Origin: Alternaria dauci
Taxonomy: Eukaryota > Ascomycota > Dothideomycetes > Pleosporales > Pleosporaceae
DNA: 64,000 nucleotides
NCBI RefSeq assembly: GCF_042100115.1
Contig: NC_091274.1
Span: forward strand, 2,728,001 to 2,792,000
Direction of reading: 5' to 3'
The notes below the pieces were generated by a model. It ran no database searches and was not told the DNA's origin. It was given only the letters and a program-made list of their open reading frames with translations. This document shows, piece after piece, positions 1 to 11,073 of the stretch; within the stretch, counting starts at the first letter, position 1, and each line of letters starts with the position of its first letter. Made by a program: the position numbers and the translations under genes.

Positions 1-319
1 TCCATTGGGGAGATTTTGAATCATCGAACCCCAAAGATTGACTGTTGCCAAAAGATACGATACCGCGATTTGCTGCGCATTCCTCCTCGGTGGGTGAATC
101 ACACCAGTCGACCCTTTGTGGTACCAAAGTGGTTCCCAAGGAGGTGGATATTAGAACCCTAAATTCCTGGCCGTTGCTGCTATTTGTGTTGTCATCGCCG
201 ATATTGATGGGAAACGTTGACCACCTCCCGTCGTTGCCTTCCCAATCACCACTAGGATTCAGAACATAGGGCGTGGGCGGAAGCTGGATGTTCTCAGCGC
301 GCTTGTTGGAAAACATCAT
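1..319 (-). CDS. Pepsin-like (A1) aspartic protease-like protein, N-terminal part, cut by window edge
   Basis: The minus strand is open from an ATG at 319 to the window edge (about 106 residues). The fragment has the look of the first strands of a fungal A1 peptidase-like domain: a D-G-R-W-S-T-F start, an F-R-V-L-I-S-T-S strand, then a Cys-containing loop (W-C-D-S, E-E-E-C) and R-G-I. Proteins of this kind in ascomycetes are secreted or membrane-anchored and often lack one catalytic Asp; the catalytic region is not covered here. No signal peptide follows the chosen ATG (a second ATG is adjacent at 316), and the frame upstream is open to a TGA near 425, so the true start could lie in an upstream exon. 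The family call comes from pattern only. Confidence 0.55.
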   Translation of the reverse strand, partial: MMFSNKRAENIQLPPTPYVLNPSGDWEGNDGRWSTFPINIGDDNTNSSNGQEFRVLISTSLGTTLVPQRVDWCDSPTEEECAANRGIVSFGNSQSLGFDDSKSPQW

Positions 320-2144
320 GGCAACTTCAGCATAACGAATCGCGATTGACTGAAGGGCGATCGATTGATGGAAAGAGACTAGAGATAAGAACGAGCAGAA
401 GGCGTGCAAGGGACCAACATCATGTCAGCTACTGTAGTCGGCTAGCGGCAGCCTCGACTTTAGGTCAGCTGAAGCTGGAGGAGCGGCAGTACTGAGATTG
501 AGCCGCGAATCTGTTAGGCAGTGCGCACCAGCACTCAATAAACAATAGTCTAAACGTCCTCATCCACGTTGCTTGGATCGGTTAAACATTGATTCGCCTG
601 GCCGTCACAGGCGCGTCAAGCCCATCTGCTTATTGTGGGTGCAAAGCGCCCGTGCCTCAGGCGGGGTAGAGGCACGGTATCGCCAGGGCGCCCTGAGGTT
701 GCATGTTGCATGTGGAAGGGGAGCACTCTGACTGGACATGGCGATACCGGTGAAGGGCATGAGTTGTGTTGTCTCATTGGGGGAAGATTCAGAGTGGCGG
801 GATCGCGACAGCCTTTCAATCGAGGGTCTGGATGGAAATCGCTGTTGAGCAGGGCTGCAGAAGGGCTGCATGCTGAGGTGGCTGGAAAGGCAAACCTCGA
901 GAGAGGCCTTGACAGGCCGCGGAAAGGCGTTGGAGCTTGACTGGATAAAGTTGTTAGGGCCGCTCGATGGTCTTACTCAGCGGAAGCCAGCAGCCCAATC
1001 GCGCGAGCCGTTGCCCCGCTATCCCGCAGAGCACGGCCCTCGGTTCTCACGTGCATGCACCTCCACCCACACGTTGCATCATGTCCTGATCACAGTCACT
1101 CCTGTTGTCACCCTGCACAACCACACCCCAGAAGAGACGCATTCGTACAGCTTGTCGTGCTAGGGTCGTGTAGCCAGTGCGAGTATGGCGTTCGGTACGA
1201 GTGGACTAGTGCAAGGGCCGCCCTTCTACTCCAAGCGTTACTCTTCATTTCGGCCCCCAGAACACTGCTTTCATCAGGATTCCATTTGGCGCCAGAACCT
1301 ATCGCTGGTGATTATGGGCTGCAGGATACTAGCCCATACGAGGGAGCTTGCTAGCTTGATGCGGCCTCCCATGTATCCATGTCAGCAATCGCCATGGATG
1401 GGGTTTTCAACCTCGCTCCAGACCTCTGGGTAGGATAACGTCCCGCCTTACCTACGATTGTCTGGTAAATCTCATTATGTGGGCTGGATGCCACACTACT
1501 TTCTGCGTATCCAACAAGACAATTGTGGTCTAACCCTGCGGCTCTGGCTTTGGTGGCGGCCTCTCACCATTGAGTCGTTTCGGTTGTATTGCTCGAAAAA
1601 GGTCTAGGCAATCTAGCTTTGTTTCGATGCTGCGACCATGCCCGGGCGTTGTCGACCGGCAGGCGGTCTGGTAGATCTATGCCTCCGGCTTGGTTGTTCT
1701 GCTTCCGGCCTTGTGTTTACACACCCTAGCGAACAGGATTACTGTCGAAACTCGAGTGATCCCAGCCTCGCCAGAGAACCCGTATGCCCTGGTGCTGCCG
1801 CCATATGCGGGCTGGTCGTTAGCTTCGTCATCGTTTTATAGTTACCCATGCCTGCCTACTTCCTTCCCCTTCCCGAGCCTTCAGCCCATCTTCCGTCGCA
1901 AGGTACGTGATGCTCCCTTTGATATCCCGTTATTTTTGTTCTTGATCTCTGTACTCCTCCAATCGGCAACGAAGCTTGTGCCACACGCGCAACACTGCAG
2001 CTAGTCCGTCGTAGAGAGCATGAGCTTTGCTGTCTCTATATAGCGCTCCATCCCTCCGAAAACATCATCACGTGTCTAACTTGCCCATCCAGCTCCAAGC
2101 CGTGTATCATTCGTTCAATCGGCGTAGCAGTCTGTCGCTTCAAG
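320..2144. other. Intergenic region, no gene recognised
   Basis: About 1.8 kb between the divergent aspartic-protease-like fragment and the wall-protein gene. Only short overlapping open frames without family features occur. It should hold both promoters. Just before the wall-protein ATG there is a pyrimidine-rich stretch (about 1840-1940) typical of fungal leaders. Confidence 0.5.
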
Positions 2145-5100
2145 ATGCGCACTTATTGGCCTCTCCTTCTGGCTTTAACCAGGACAGCCCACGGCCAGTA
2201 CAACAGTACAGTTCTGGGTGCTCAGGCCAAACCATCGCCGCCCTCTTCTACTACGGGGGCTACTGAGCAGACCGTCCAGGCGCAGGGTGGACGACCTGGA
2301 CAGGGTAGTACCTGCAAGACCACGAGCACGATATACGAATATGGAAACCCTTCCACGTCCACTATCAAAGTTACTGTCACATCGCCTCAGACATGTCCAA
2401 AGCCGGTCACCAAAACCGAGACTGTCACCTCTTCGCAGGGGTACGGTGGCGGTTATCCAGTAACTGTCACTGTCACTTCTACGAAGGAAGTCACCAAAAC
2501 TGCTGGCTATGATACTTCTCCCCCTAAAACAATCACTGTCACAACAACATCAACGAAAGAAATTACCAAGTCCGGGTACACTACCGTCACCTCCCCCGGA
2601 TACTGCGCAAATCCACCTCCGTTGACTGTGACCCAAGTGAACAACTCCACCATTACAAAGGTTTGTTTGTCCTATAACTACACTCGGTTACATGCTGACA
2701 GGAAAAGACTGAACACAATACTGTTACTGAGTCAGCGTATTGTCCTGTCAAACCCCCCGTAACAGTGACCCAGGTCAACAACGCTACCATAACAAAGGTA
2801 CTTGCCCTTCTCGCGATCTTTTCGCGTCATCACTAACGAGCTAGACCGAGCATGAGACTGTTCCAGGGCCCACGACGACAATCAACAACACCATAACGCA
2901 GCTCACAACGCTGACACTGACTTCAACAGTGGTAACGGTAAGTGGCATCTCTATGAATTCTTCTTGGCTGGCTGGCGCTCTACACATTCCGACCCTGTGC
3001 CATGATGCAAATTGTCTATTCCACTCGTTTGGCTTGCCGCCTTTCTGTCGAATCGCAAGTCGTTGAAGTCCACTAACATGCTTACAGCTGGTCCCGACTA
3101 CCGAAACTAGTTACAAGACAACTACCGCCTACGAAACAACTACCGACTATGAGACCACCACCGACCATAAGACGACTACAGATTACGTAACCACATCGTC
3201 GACAACAACGACAACAGAGTACGTCACCACGCCGTCGACAACAACGACAACAGAGTACGTCACCACGCCGTCGACAACAACGGAAACCGATACCACCACG
3301 CAGACCGATGTTTCTACTACGGTCAGCATTTCCACGTCGACCTACACCTCGGTCACCACTTACTCTACTACACTCTACGAGACCAGCACGCTGACACTAC
3401 CGGGAACCACCTCCGTCACAACAGAGACAGTCGTCTCTAAAACCACGGAAACGCTTACCCTGACCGACTATATCTCCGTAACGCAAACTATTCCTGGACC
3501 GACTGTGTCGGTTCCAGGTCCAACAGAGACTACGGTGGAGACGGTTTCGGTGCCTGGGCCTATCGAGACAGTATCGGTACCTGGACCAATCGAAACAGTA
3601 TCAGTACCTGGACCAATCGAGACGGTATCAGTACCTGGGCCTGTCGAGACAGTATCGGTACCTGGACCAATCGAAACAGTATCAGTACCTGGACCAATCG
3701 AGACGGTATCAGTACCTGGGCCTGTCGAGACTATCATCAGTGTCCAACCGACAACGACAACAGAGAGGATCAGCATAACGACAACCTCGCTCACGACTAG
3801 TATATCTACTTCAGTGTCAACTTCAACAACAACAGAGTTCATTGTGACTACGTTTACCGAATCTGGTACTACAGTTACTAGTACTGAAACCGTCGTGTCT
3901 GAATTGTTGATCACGACTACGTTCACGCAGACGCTGCCCACGACTGTTGTCTTGACATCTGATCGGACTTTCACCATCACGACTCCAGGTCCCACTCAGA
4001 CGGTCGAAGAGACGGACACTATTACTACGACGGTTGAAGAGACGGACACTATTACTCAAACAGTGACCGACGTGTCCACTCAGCTCAGTACTTTGACTCT
4101 GCCGCCGCAAGTCATCGTGACTACTACCACGCTCGAGGGTGAAACCTCGACGATCACAACCCAACTCCCGCCTAGCACGGTAGTGTCGACGATCGTGTCG
4201 ACTCTCACTTTCCCGCAAGCCACAGTGACCTCTATCAGCATCTCGCCCCCTCAGACCCTAACTGAGACGTTCACACAGCCTGGTCAGATTACCACTACAA
4301 CTTTGACTCTTCCTGGAAGTTCGACAACGTTCACGACACAGCTCCCTGCAAGCACCGTGACTTCTACAATCATTCTACCTGGCGCCATCACAACTACCAC
4401 CGTACAGCTTCCTGGTACTACCTCTGTCATAACCACTCAGCTTCCTGCCAGTACTGTGGTTTCTACCTTGACGCTACCAGGTGACGTGGTTACTTCCACA
4501 GTCCAGCTCCCAGGAATTACTTCCGTAGTCACGACTCAACTTCCCGCCAGTACTGTGGTGTCGACATTGACATTGCCGGGCGACATCACGACCACCACTA
4601 TTCAGCTTCCTGGAACTACGTCTGTGATAACAACTCAACTTCCTGCCAGTACCGTGATCTCTACCTTGACGCTACCAGGTGACGTGGTTACCTCTACAAT
4701 TCAGCTTCCAGGAACTACTTCCGTAGTTACGAGTCAACTTCCCGCAAGCACTGTAGTCTCGACACTGACGTTGCCGGGCGATATTACAACCACTACTGTT
4801 CAGCTTCCTGGAACTACGTCTGTAATAACAACTCAACTTCCAGCGAGTACTGTAGTCTCGACAATAACGCTTCCGGGCGATGTGGTGACTTCGACAATCC
4901 AGCTGCCTGGAGAAACCTCAGTTGTGACTAGCCAGCTACCGGCCAGCACTATTCTCTCGACCGTGACTCTACCTGCAGTTACCTCCACGGTGATTAGCGA
5001 GTTGCCGGGAAGTGTTTCGACAAGTACCCAACTAGCAACTGTCACCTTACCAGGATCCACAGTTTTGAGTACTATTTCCCTTCCAGGGTCGACCTCAGTA

Positions 5101-6456
5101 TCTACTGTAACCTTGCCTGCGACGACCTCGGTCTCTACTATCTTGATTACACAGTCGTTCATTACCACTCTAATTCAACCTACGACCATCGTGCAGACAT
5201 TAACACCGAGCTCATCTTCCACGACGCCAGCGTCTATCTCCTGCTCTAGCGAATGTCAGATTGATGTTACCGCGACCATACTCGAGTTTCCTGGAACTGT
5301 TGTGACCAGTACCACATTCATACCAACAGTCACTCTCGAAATCTACACAGATGACGCGCAAAATGATGTCAGCTCTTCGTTATTCACCAGACCACTACCG
5401 CCTCAAACACCGACTACAATTGTATGGCAGTACTCTGGGGTACCCTTGACCTACCCTACAACGTACCTGGCCTACGAAACATTCAGCCATCTCGAGGTTG
5501 AGGCGGTAGGGTCAGTTTGCGTGACGGAAACCGACACTTTGACATTGCCGGCGCCCACGAATTACGCGTCCCTTATTGTGCCGCTGACCGAGGTTCCGGA
5601 TATAGCGTACGTAGCGCCAACAGTAGTCGACTATCTCAACCAACAGCCAACCATCACTGCTCAGCTTGGTCAGACTATTGGACCAAACGCATGTGATCCA
5701 GCCAGCGGAGACGGAGGCTTCGAGACCGGCGTTCAATCTCCGCTTGGGACTATCACCGATCTCACAAGCCAAGCAGCCCTCTCTATAACAACAACAGTTA
5801 GAAGGCCGACAGCGCAGGCAGTGACTTTACCATCCTCCGAAACTCCAGCTCCATCAAGTACGGCACCAGCGACCAGTGCTGCTCCTCCAAGTTCTGTGCC
5901 GCCACCTCCTCCTCCAACTTCAAGTAGGCCACCCCCTCCACCTCCTTCTTCTAGCGCCATCCTAGTTCCTAGCAGCTCGTCACCTCCACCTCCACCAAGT
6001 AGTGCATCGCCACCACCTCCGTCGAGCGTGGCTCCGCCGCCTAGCAGCCAAGCACTAGCGCCATCCAGTACTGTTATCCCGTCATCCAGCGTTGCGTCCC
6101 CACCGACAAGTATCGCGCCTCTGCCAAGCAGCATTGCTGACTCCACATCTGAAGGTCCATCGCCATCTTCCATACCCCCGTCGTCCGCCTCACCTCCACC
6201 CCCCGAATCATCAACGATTCCTGAACCCTCGACCGTCGTCGAACCCTCTTCCTCATTGGAAGCACCCCCGTCTGCACCTCCCTCCTCGATCCTCGTATCG
6301 AGCCGCACGTCCACGCGCTCGACCACTACTTCGGAAGGCACCTCATCTGCTCCTCAGAGTTCAATGTCTGAGTACACTGGAGGCGGTGCTTTGCCAACAG
6401 GGCACATCGCAGGTCTGCTTCTCGGAGCTGCGGGTCTTGGCCTAGGACTGTTCTAA
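2145..6456 (+). CDS. Repetitive Ser/Thr/Pro-rich GPI-anchored cell-wall protein
   Basis: Exons 2145-2660, 2702-2797, 2845-2937 and 3088-6456, all joined in phase 0, give about 1,357 residues. The first ~18 residues are a signal peptide (M-R-T-Y-W-P-L-L-L-A-L). The body is dominated by Thr, Ser, Val and Pro, as in O-mannosylated wall mucins or adhesins. In order there are Cys-containing V-T-Q-V-N-N modules encoded by the small exons, Thr-rich spacers, seven 9-residue repeats, six 33-residue repeats, a less repetitive region with several Cys (from about nt 5230 to 5700), a Pro/Ser-rich stalk (5820-6300) and a hydrophobic C-terminus after a Gly-rich segment that fits a GPI signal. The first intron is only 41 nt, but the repeated exon-end motif and the preserved frame support it. 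It probably acts at the cell surface; adhesion is an inference. I do not recognise a named orthologue. Confidence 0.85.
3202..3273 (+). repeat. 36-nt perfect tandem duplication inside the wall-protein gene
   Basis: Two identical 36-nt copies (3202-3237 and 3238-3273) encode a Thr-rich 12-residue unit containing E-Y-V-T-T-P-S. The length is a multiple of three, so the frame is kept. Confidence 0.85.
3538..3726 (+). repeat. Seven 27-nt coding tandem repeats
   Basis: Seven units of 27 nt each encode E-T-V-S-V-P-G-P-I/V. Units 2-4 (3565-3645) and units 5-7 (3646-3726) are identical as 81-nt blocks, so the array grew by a recent duplication of a three-unit block. Confidence 0.95.
4339..4932 (+). 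repeat. Six 99-nt coding tandem repeats with alternating subtypes
   Basis: Six units of exactly 99 nt start at 4339, 4438, 4537, 4636, 4735 and 4834, with a decayed seventh from 4933. Each encodes 33 residues starting Q-L-P-A-S-T-V and containing L-P-G twice. Two subtypes alternate (D-V-V-T-S-T versus I-T-T-T-T after the first L-P-G), giving a 198-nt higher-order period. Confidence 0.92.
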
Positions 6457-7734
6457 TCGCCTAATTGGGAAAAGAAGGACCAGTATATACCTTTCAATGT
6501 TTTATGTTTAATGCAATAATGGATCGGCAAACATCTCTACAGATGTGTTGGATGTAATGCTAGTTTCAACGAAAACGCTTCGTTTCTACCAATCCGTCAT
6601 GGATATGCCCGGTCATCCCACGCTACTCACTCAGTGCTGAATGGCTGTACCGTCTCCTGTAGCATCGCTTCCCGAATGAGGTAGCGGCCGTCCCTATGCT
6701 CTTTCCATCGCGACCTTCCGTCCTTGCCCCACTTCGTGCCCGACTATCTTAAATCCACCAACAACCTTATCTCAGCCTTGCCACACCCCTCACCACCTAA
6801 ACCCAAGTCACATGCATCTGATTCAAGGCCTCGAATGGTACCCCCCGTCTTAGCATCTCCGTCGTAGCATCTCCATCTGCAGCGTTCATCAAAGTACAAA
6901 TGCCAGCTGGATGTGCAAGCCAAGCTTTCCCCTCCAGCTGATTTGTTGAGCGCCACGGGTGAACGCCACTAGATGCGGAGATGAGCCGATGGCCACCCGC
7001 ATTCTAGATCTATGGAGCGACGATGATATGCGAGGCGACCCGCGCATGCAGCATGCTCGGTGCACGTTCGCCGGATGTGGAAGCAGCGGCCGGGTACGAG
7101 ACGGCTGGGTGTTGATGTGCTGGGCTTGGCTCCCGTCCTTCACATATCATGCATTGCTGGGCATCAAAGAGGTGGTTGCAAGGGATATGTAATCATTGGG
7201 CGTGAGTCGGGACTATGCGTGACAATGTGATGAACTAATGTTACTGCATCGTTATCTCTGATAAGTGAACATCGGACGCAATATCTTGATGTCGAGGGCG
7301 GTTCCGGATACTCATTCACTCACTCACGGTCTAACGCAGCCTTGGTTTCAAGAAGATGTGCACGATAACAGTACCAAAACGAAGAATCAATATCCCGCGG
7401 CTTTGGGGAGCCATGAAAGAGCTAGCTGGAGACACATTGATCGACTTCATCGTGATATCTGGTCGCATGACGCCTGAAGAGCGGCCGGGGACGACAGCAG
7501 CAAGCAATGTTGTTCCGAGTCCGCAACTGTTTTCGCAAGGGACGGCAGCCGCACGACTTTCCATGTATTGAGACATGCTCTGTACATCTCCATTTTAGTG
7601 AAGCAGCCATACGGTAATTTGCTGGTTTGAGATGAGAGGGAGGCATTCCGCCTTACTTCGCGACAGTTACGATGACCCATATACATGCTGGTTTTCAGAG
7701 TGTAGTATATACAGCTACATGCTTACTTACCACA
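6457..7734. other. Intergenic region between convergent genes, no gene recognised
   Basis: About 1.3 kb containing the 3' flanks of the wall-protein gene and of the minus-strand hydrolase gene. Only short open frames without recognisable features are present. Confidence 0.5.
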
Positions 7735-9246
7735 CTATGCATACCTCTCGAGTACTTCAGTAATCTTTTCCCTTACGCCCTGCTTTCCCTCGTACTTTTC
7801 CAAAAGCTTGGCAACAACATCCTCTTTCTTTTGTCCACTAGCTTCTCTCAGAATCTCTCCCTCCTTTGGCAGCCCAATCCATGCATGCGGGTACTCTTTG
7901 TAGTCTGCGTCGCTAATCAAAGGCAACGGTGCCCCGTCACTTCCGGCAAAGAAGGCATCCACGTCCCGTGTCTTTACGTCTTGCAGGGTGTTGGGTTGCC
8001 AGTTGGGACGCTCCTTCTTGCGCTCTACCAGACGTGCTGTTACGCCCTCGACGAAGTCTGGGTGAGCCATGAAGCGGGAGGAGATGTCGTATTCCTTCTG
8101 GAATGTTTGCGCGATGGACCATTGGCGGCCGATGCGCATTTGACGGAGGGCTACAGAGACGGAGATAGGTGACCGGCTGTTGATAGTTTGAATGGTCTTG
8201 TCGGCCCACTTCTGGATTTCCGGGTCGCTGTGGCCAGTCTTGACCTGCTCGAGTGATGCCATAATGTCGTCGATACCTGGCTGGTCGTCATGGAAGACGG
8301 TGTCGATGACCTTGCGCAGTTCGCCCGAGATGTGCGGTCGCTCGGCGGGCAGACCAGTGCTGAACTCTTCGATGGTGGCGTTGATGATCTTGAAGCGCTC
8401 GTTGAGCTGCATGTAGTCGGGGAATTGTAGTTCGGCGAGACGGGCCTCGAGTTGCTGGAGGGTGGAGGAGTGGATGTAGTGTGTTGCGATGCCGTGGTAG
8501 AAAGCGTCTACGCCCTTGAGCTGTTCGGATGTAAGGGCGAGGTACGTGCCGAGAGAGCCTTCCATTCGAGGAAGGAAAAAGGATGCGCCGACATCTGGGA
8601 AGAAGCCGATGGTCGTTTCGGGCATGGCGAAGAGGGTGTTCTCGGTCGCGATGCGGAAGGGAGCGTGTATCGAGAGCCCAACACCGCCGCCCATTGTGAT
8701 GCCGTCCATGAAGGCGACATAGGGCTTTGTGTATGTTGCGATGAGGTGGTCCAGCTTGTATTCCAGTCCAAAGTAGTCTGAGCTCATCTGCTGTCCCTTT
8801 GCTCCTTCCTTGTTCCATTTTGCTAGCGCGGCGACGTCTCCTCCCGCACAGAAGGCGCGACCGTTGCCTTTGATTATGACAACGCCTGCCAGCTCTGACT
8901 TGGCCCACTCCTGTAGCCTCGGTATAATCTTGCGGGCCATGGAGCCATTGAGCGAGTTCAGCTTCTTCGGCCGGTTGAGCTCGATGCTGCGTACGCCGTA
9001 GTTGTTGGTGAAGATGACATCATCGGGGTCGTCGTCCTGCTGCGCTTTGAGGAGGTCTGCGGTGGGTGTGGCGTACTATGTGATTGTTAGGTCTGGTCGC
9101 GTGGTGGGCTGGAGGGGCGGCTGTACCTTCCTCGACCCGCTCATCCAGGCTGGATTTGTGATCTTTGCGCGCAATGGCATGGCTCTTATTGTGCTTATCC
9201 GCGAGACGCTGCTCAGCGGTGTTCTTGTTAATGTGCGGAGAGACAT
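7735..9246 (-). CDS. ehd3: 3-hydroxyisobutyryl-CoA hydrolase, mitochondrial
   Basis: Exons 9127-9246 and 7735-9075, joined in phase 0 over a 51-nt intron (GTACAG donor, branch CTAAC, TAG acceptor), give about 486 residues. The enzyme removes CoA from 3-hydroxyisobutyryl-CoA in mitochondrial valine breakdown. The N-terminus is rich in Arg, Ser and Thr without acids and fits a mitochondrial presequence. The crotonase fold follows: an N-R-P-K-K-L-N-S-L strand, F-C-A-G-G-D-V (oxyanion loop), a G-I-T-M-G-G-G-V-G-L-S loop, then A-M-P-E-T-T-I-G-F-F-P-D-V-G-A-S, which is characteristic of this hydrolase rather than of simple enoyl-CoA hydratases. The length matches fungal family members. An in-frame ATG also lies at 9300; the one at 9246 gives the better presequence. 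Its mitochondrial neighbour tuf1 is divergent. Confidence 0.93.
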
Positions 9247-9637
9247 GTGTGAGTGAGTGTGCGTGTATAGGTGAATGCGCGACGATGATGCAACTTTCAC
9301 AGCTTCTGCCGATGAACCTCGGGTAACCGCGCAAGACGTCTACAGAGCGACCAGGTCGTCAATTGTTCTGCTCTGACAAGAGGGCGTGAGCCTATAGGAT
9401 CCGAGAGGATATCAATACGAAAGCTGATATATATCTACCGAGAAATGTGCTCCGCCCGCAATGCTCCATGGCTCTTTCTCAAAGTTGTCGAGCTCGGATC
9501 TCCCCCTCACCTGATTGGACGATGCGCTCCCATCTCGCGCTAAGAAAATGATTTGAGCCTCGCCATCTCCAGACATCACCGCCATCTCAAGCAACCGCCT
9601 CCCCTCGTTTTTTCTGCATCGTGTGATCGGGTCAATC
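9247..9637. promoter_or_regulatory. Divergent promoter region of ehd3 and tuf1
   Basis: This 391-bp gap separates the starts of two nuclear genes for mitochondrial proteins transcribed away from each other. No clear TATA box is seen, and the tuf1-proximal part (about 9560-9630) is pyrimidine-rich. Shared control is inferred only from the arrangement. Confidence 0.5.
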
Positions 9638-11073
9638 ATGTCGAGCTTTTCCAGACTTTTCCTGCGCACATCGCGCTCTGCCCTCCAGTACCAGCGCGGC
9701 GTGTCCCCAGTGCAAAATGCTTTGGGCGCGCAGGGCACCAGCAGGTGGATGAACGGCGTACGGAACTACGCCGCCTTCACACGAGACAAGCCCCACGTCA
9801 ACATCGGTATGTCTCTTTACTTCTGTTTGCCCACGGCTATACTAATGGTTTCCAGGTACCATTGGCCACGTTGACCATGGAAAGGTACATGACCGCTCAA
9901 CCCCACGTCTCCGCCATCATCACGCCTAACGCATTGTAGACTACCCTCACAGCCGCCATCACCAAGCGACAAGCAGAGAAGGGCTATGCCAAGTACCTCG
10001 ACTACGGTTCCATCGACAAGGCTCCCGAGGAGCGAAAGCGTGGTATCACCATCTCGACGGCCCACATCGAGTACCAGACCGACAACCGCCACTATGCCCA
10101 CGTCGACTGCCCCGGTCACGCCGATTACATCAAGAACATGATTACAGGAGCTGCCAACATGGACGGTGCCATCATCGTCGTTGCCGCGTCGGATGGTCAG
10201 ATGCCCCAGACCCGTGAGCACTTGCTGCTCGCCCGTCAGGTCGGTGTCCAGAAGATTGTTGTCTTCGTCAACAAGGTCGATGCTGTCGAGGACCCGGAGA
10301 TGTTGGAGCTCGTCGAGATGGAGATGCGTGAGCTCCTTAGCAGCTACGGCTTCGAGGGTGACGAGACACCCATCATCATGGGCTCCGCTTTATGCGCCAT
10401 CGAGGGCCGCCAGCCCGAGATCGGTGTTACCAAGATCGACGAGCTCTTGGAAGCTGTCGACTCATGGATCCCTACGCCTCAGCGTGAGACCGACAAGCCT
10501 TTCCTCATGGCCGTTGAGGATGTCTTTTCCATTGCTGGACGTGGTACTGTCGTATCGGGCCGTGTCGAGCGCGGCATCTTGAAGCGCGATGCCGAAGTCG
10601 AGCTTGTTGGCAAGGGCACCGCACCAATCAAGACCAAGGTCACTGACATTGAGACCTTCAAGAAGTCATGCGAGGAGTCGCGCGCGGGCGACAACTCCGG
10701 TCTTCTCCTCCGCGGTGTTAAGCGCGATGACGTTCGCCGTGGTATGGTTGTTTCCGTTCCCGGGCAGGTCAAGGCCCACAAGAAGTTCCTCGTCTCGATG
10801 TACGTTCTAAGCAAAGAGGAGGGTGGTCGTCATACTGGCTTCGGCGAGAACTACAGGCCGCAAATGTTTATCCGAACTGCCGACGAATCGTGCGCACTTC
10901 ATTTCCCAGAAGGCACCGAGGACGCACACGACAAGCTAGTCATGCCTGGTGACAATGTCGAGATGGTCTGCGAACTCCACCAGCCCCACGTTCTGGAGAC
11001 TGGTCAGCGCTTCAACATGCGCGAGGGTGGCCGAACTGTCGCTACTGGTCTAGTTACGCGTGTCCTCGAGTAG
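9638..11073 (+). CDS. tuf1: Mitochondrial translation elongation factor Tu
   Basis: Exons 9638-9806, 9856-9884 and 9940-11073 give 443 residues. EF-Tu delivers aminoacyl-tRNA to the mitochondrial ribosome in a GTP-dependent way. A presequence rich in Arg and Ser (about residues 1-48) precedes the G domain: G-H-V-D-H-G-K-T (P-loop), D-C-P-G-H (G3), N-K-V-D (G4) and the G-S-A-L block (G5). Domains 2 and 3 follow with R-G-T-V-V-S-G-R-V and a C-terminal [10 protein letters not shown]. The 29-nt second exon encodes most of the P-loop, and intron 2 falls directly between its Lys and Thr. Codon use is strongly biased to C-ending codons, as expected for a highly expressed gene. The start at 9638 is the first ATG that gives a presequence. 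Confidence 0.97.

Noticed and set aside
3468..3995. 175-residue minus-strand frame across the 27-nt repeats (also 5733-6341, 202 residues)
   Set aside because: Antisense of the wall-protein repeats; low-complexity Val/Gly/Asp composition follows from the repeat codons.
8288..8908. 206-residue minus-strand frame in the hydrolase gene
   Set aside because: Alternate frame of the same strand, Arg/His-rich, typical shadow of biased codons.
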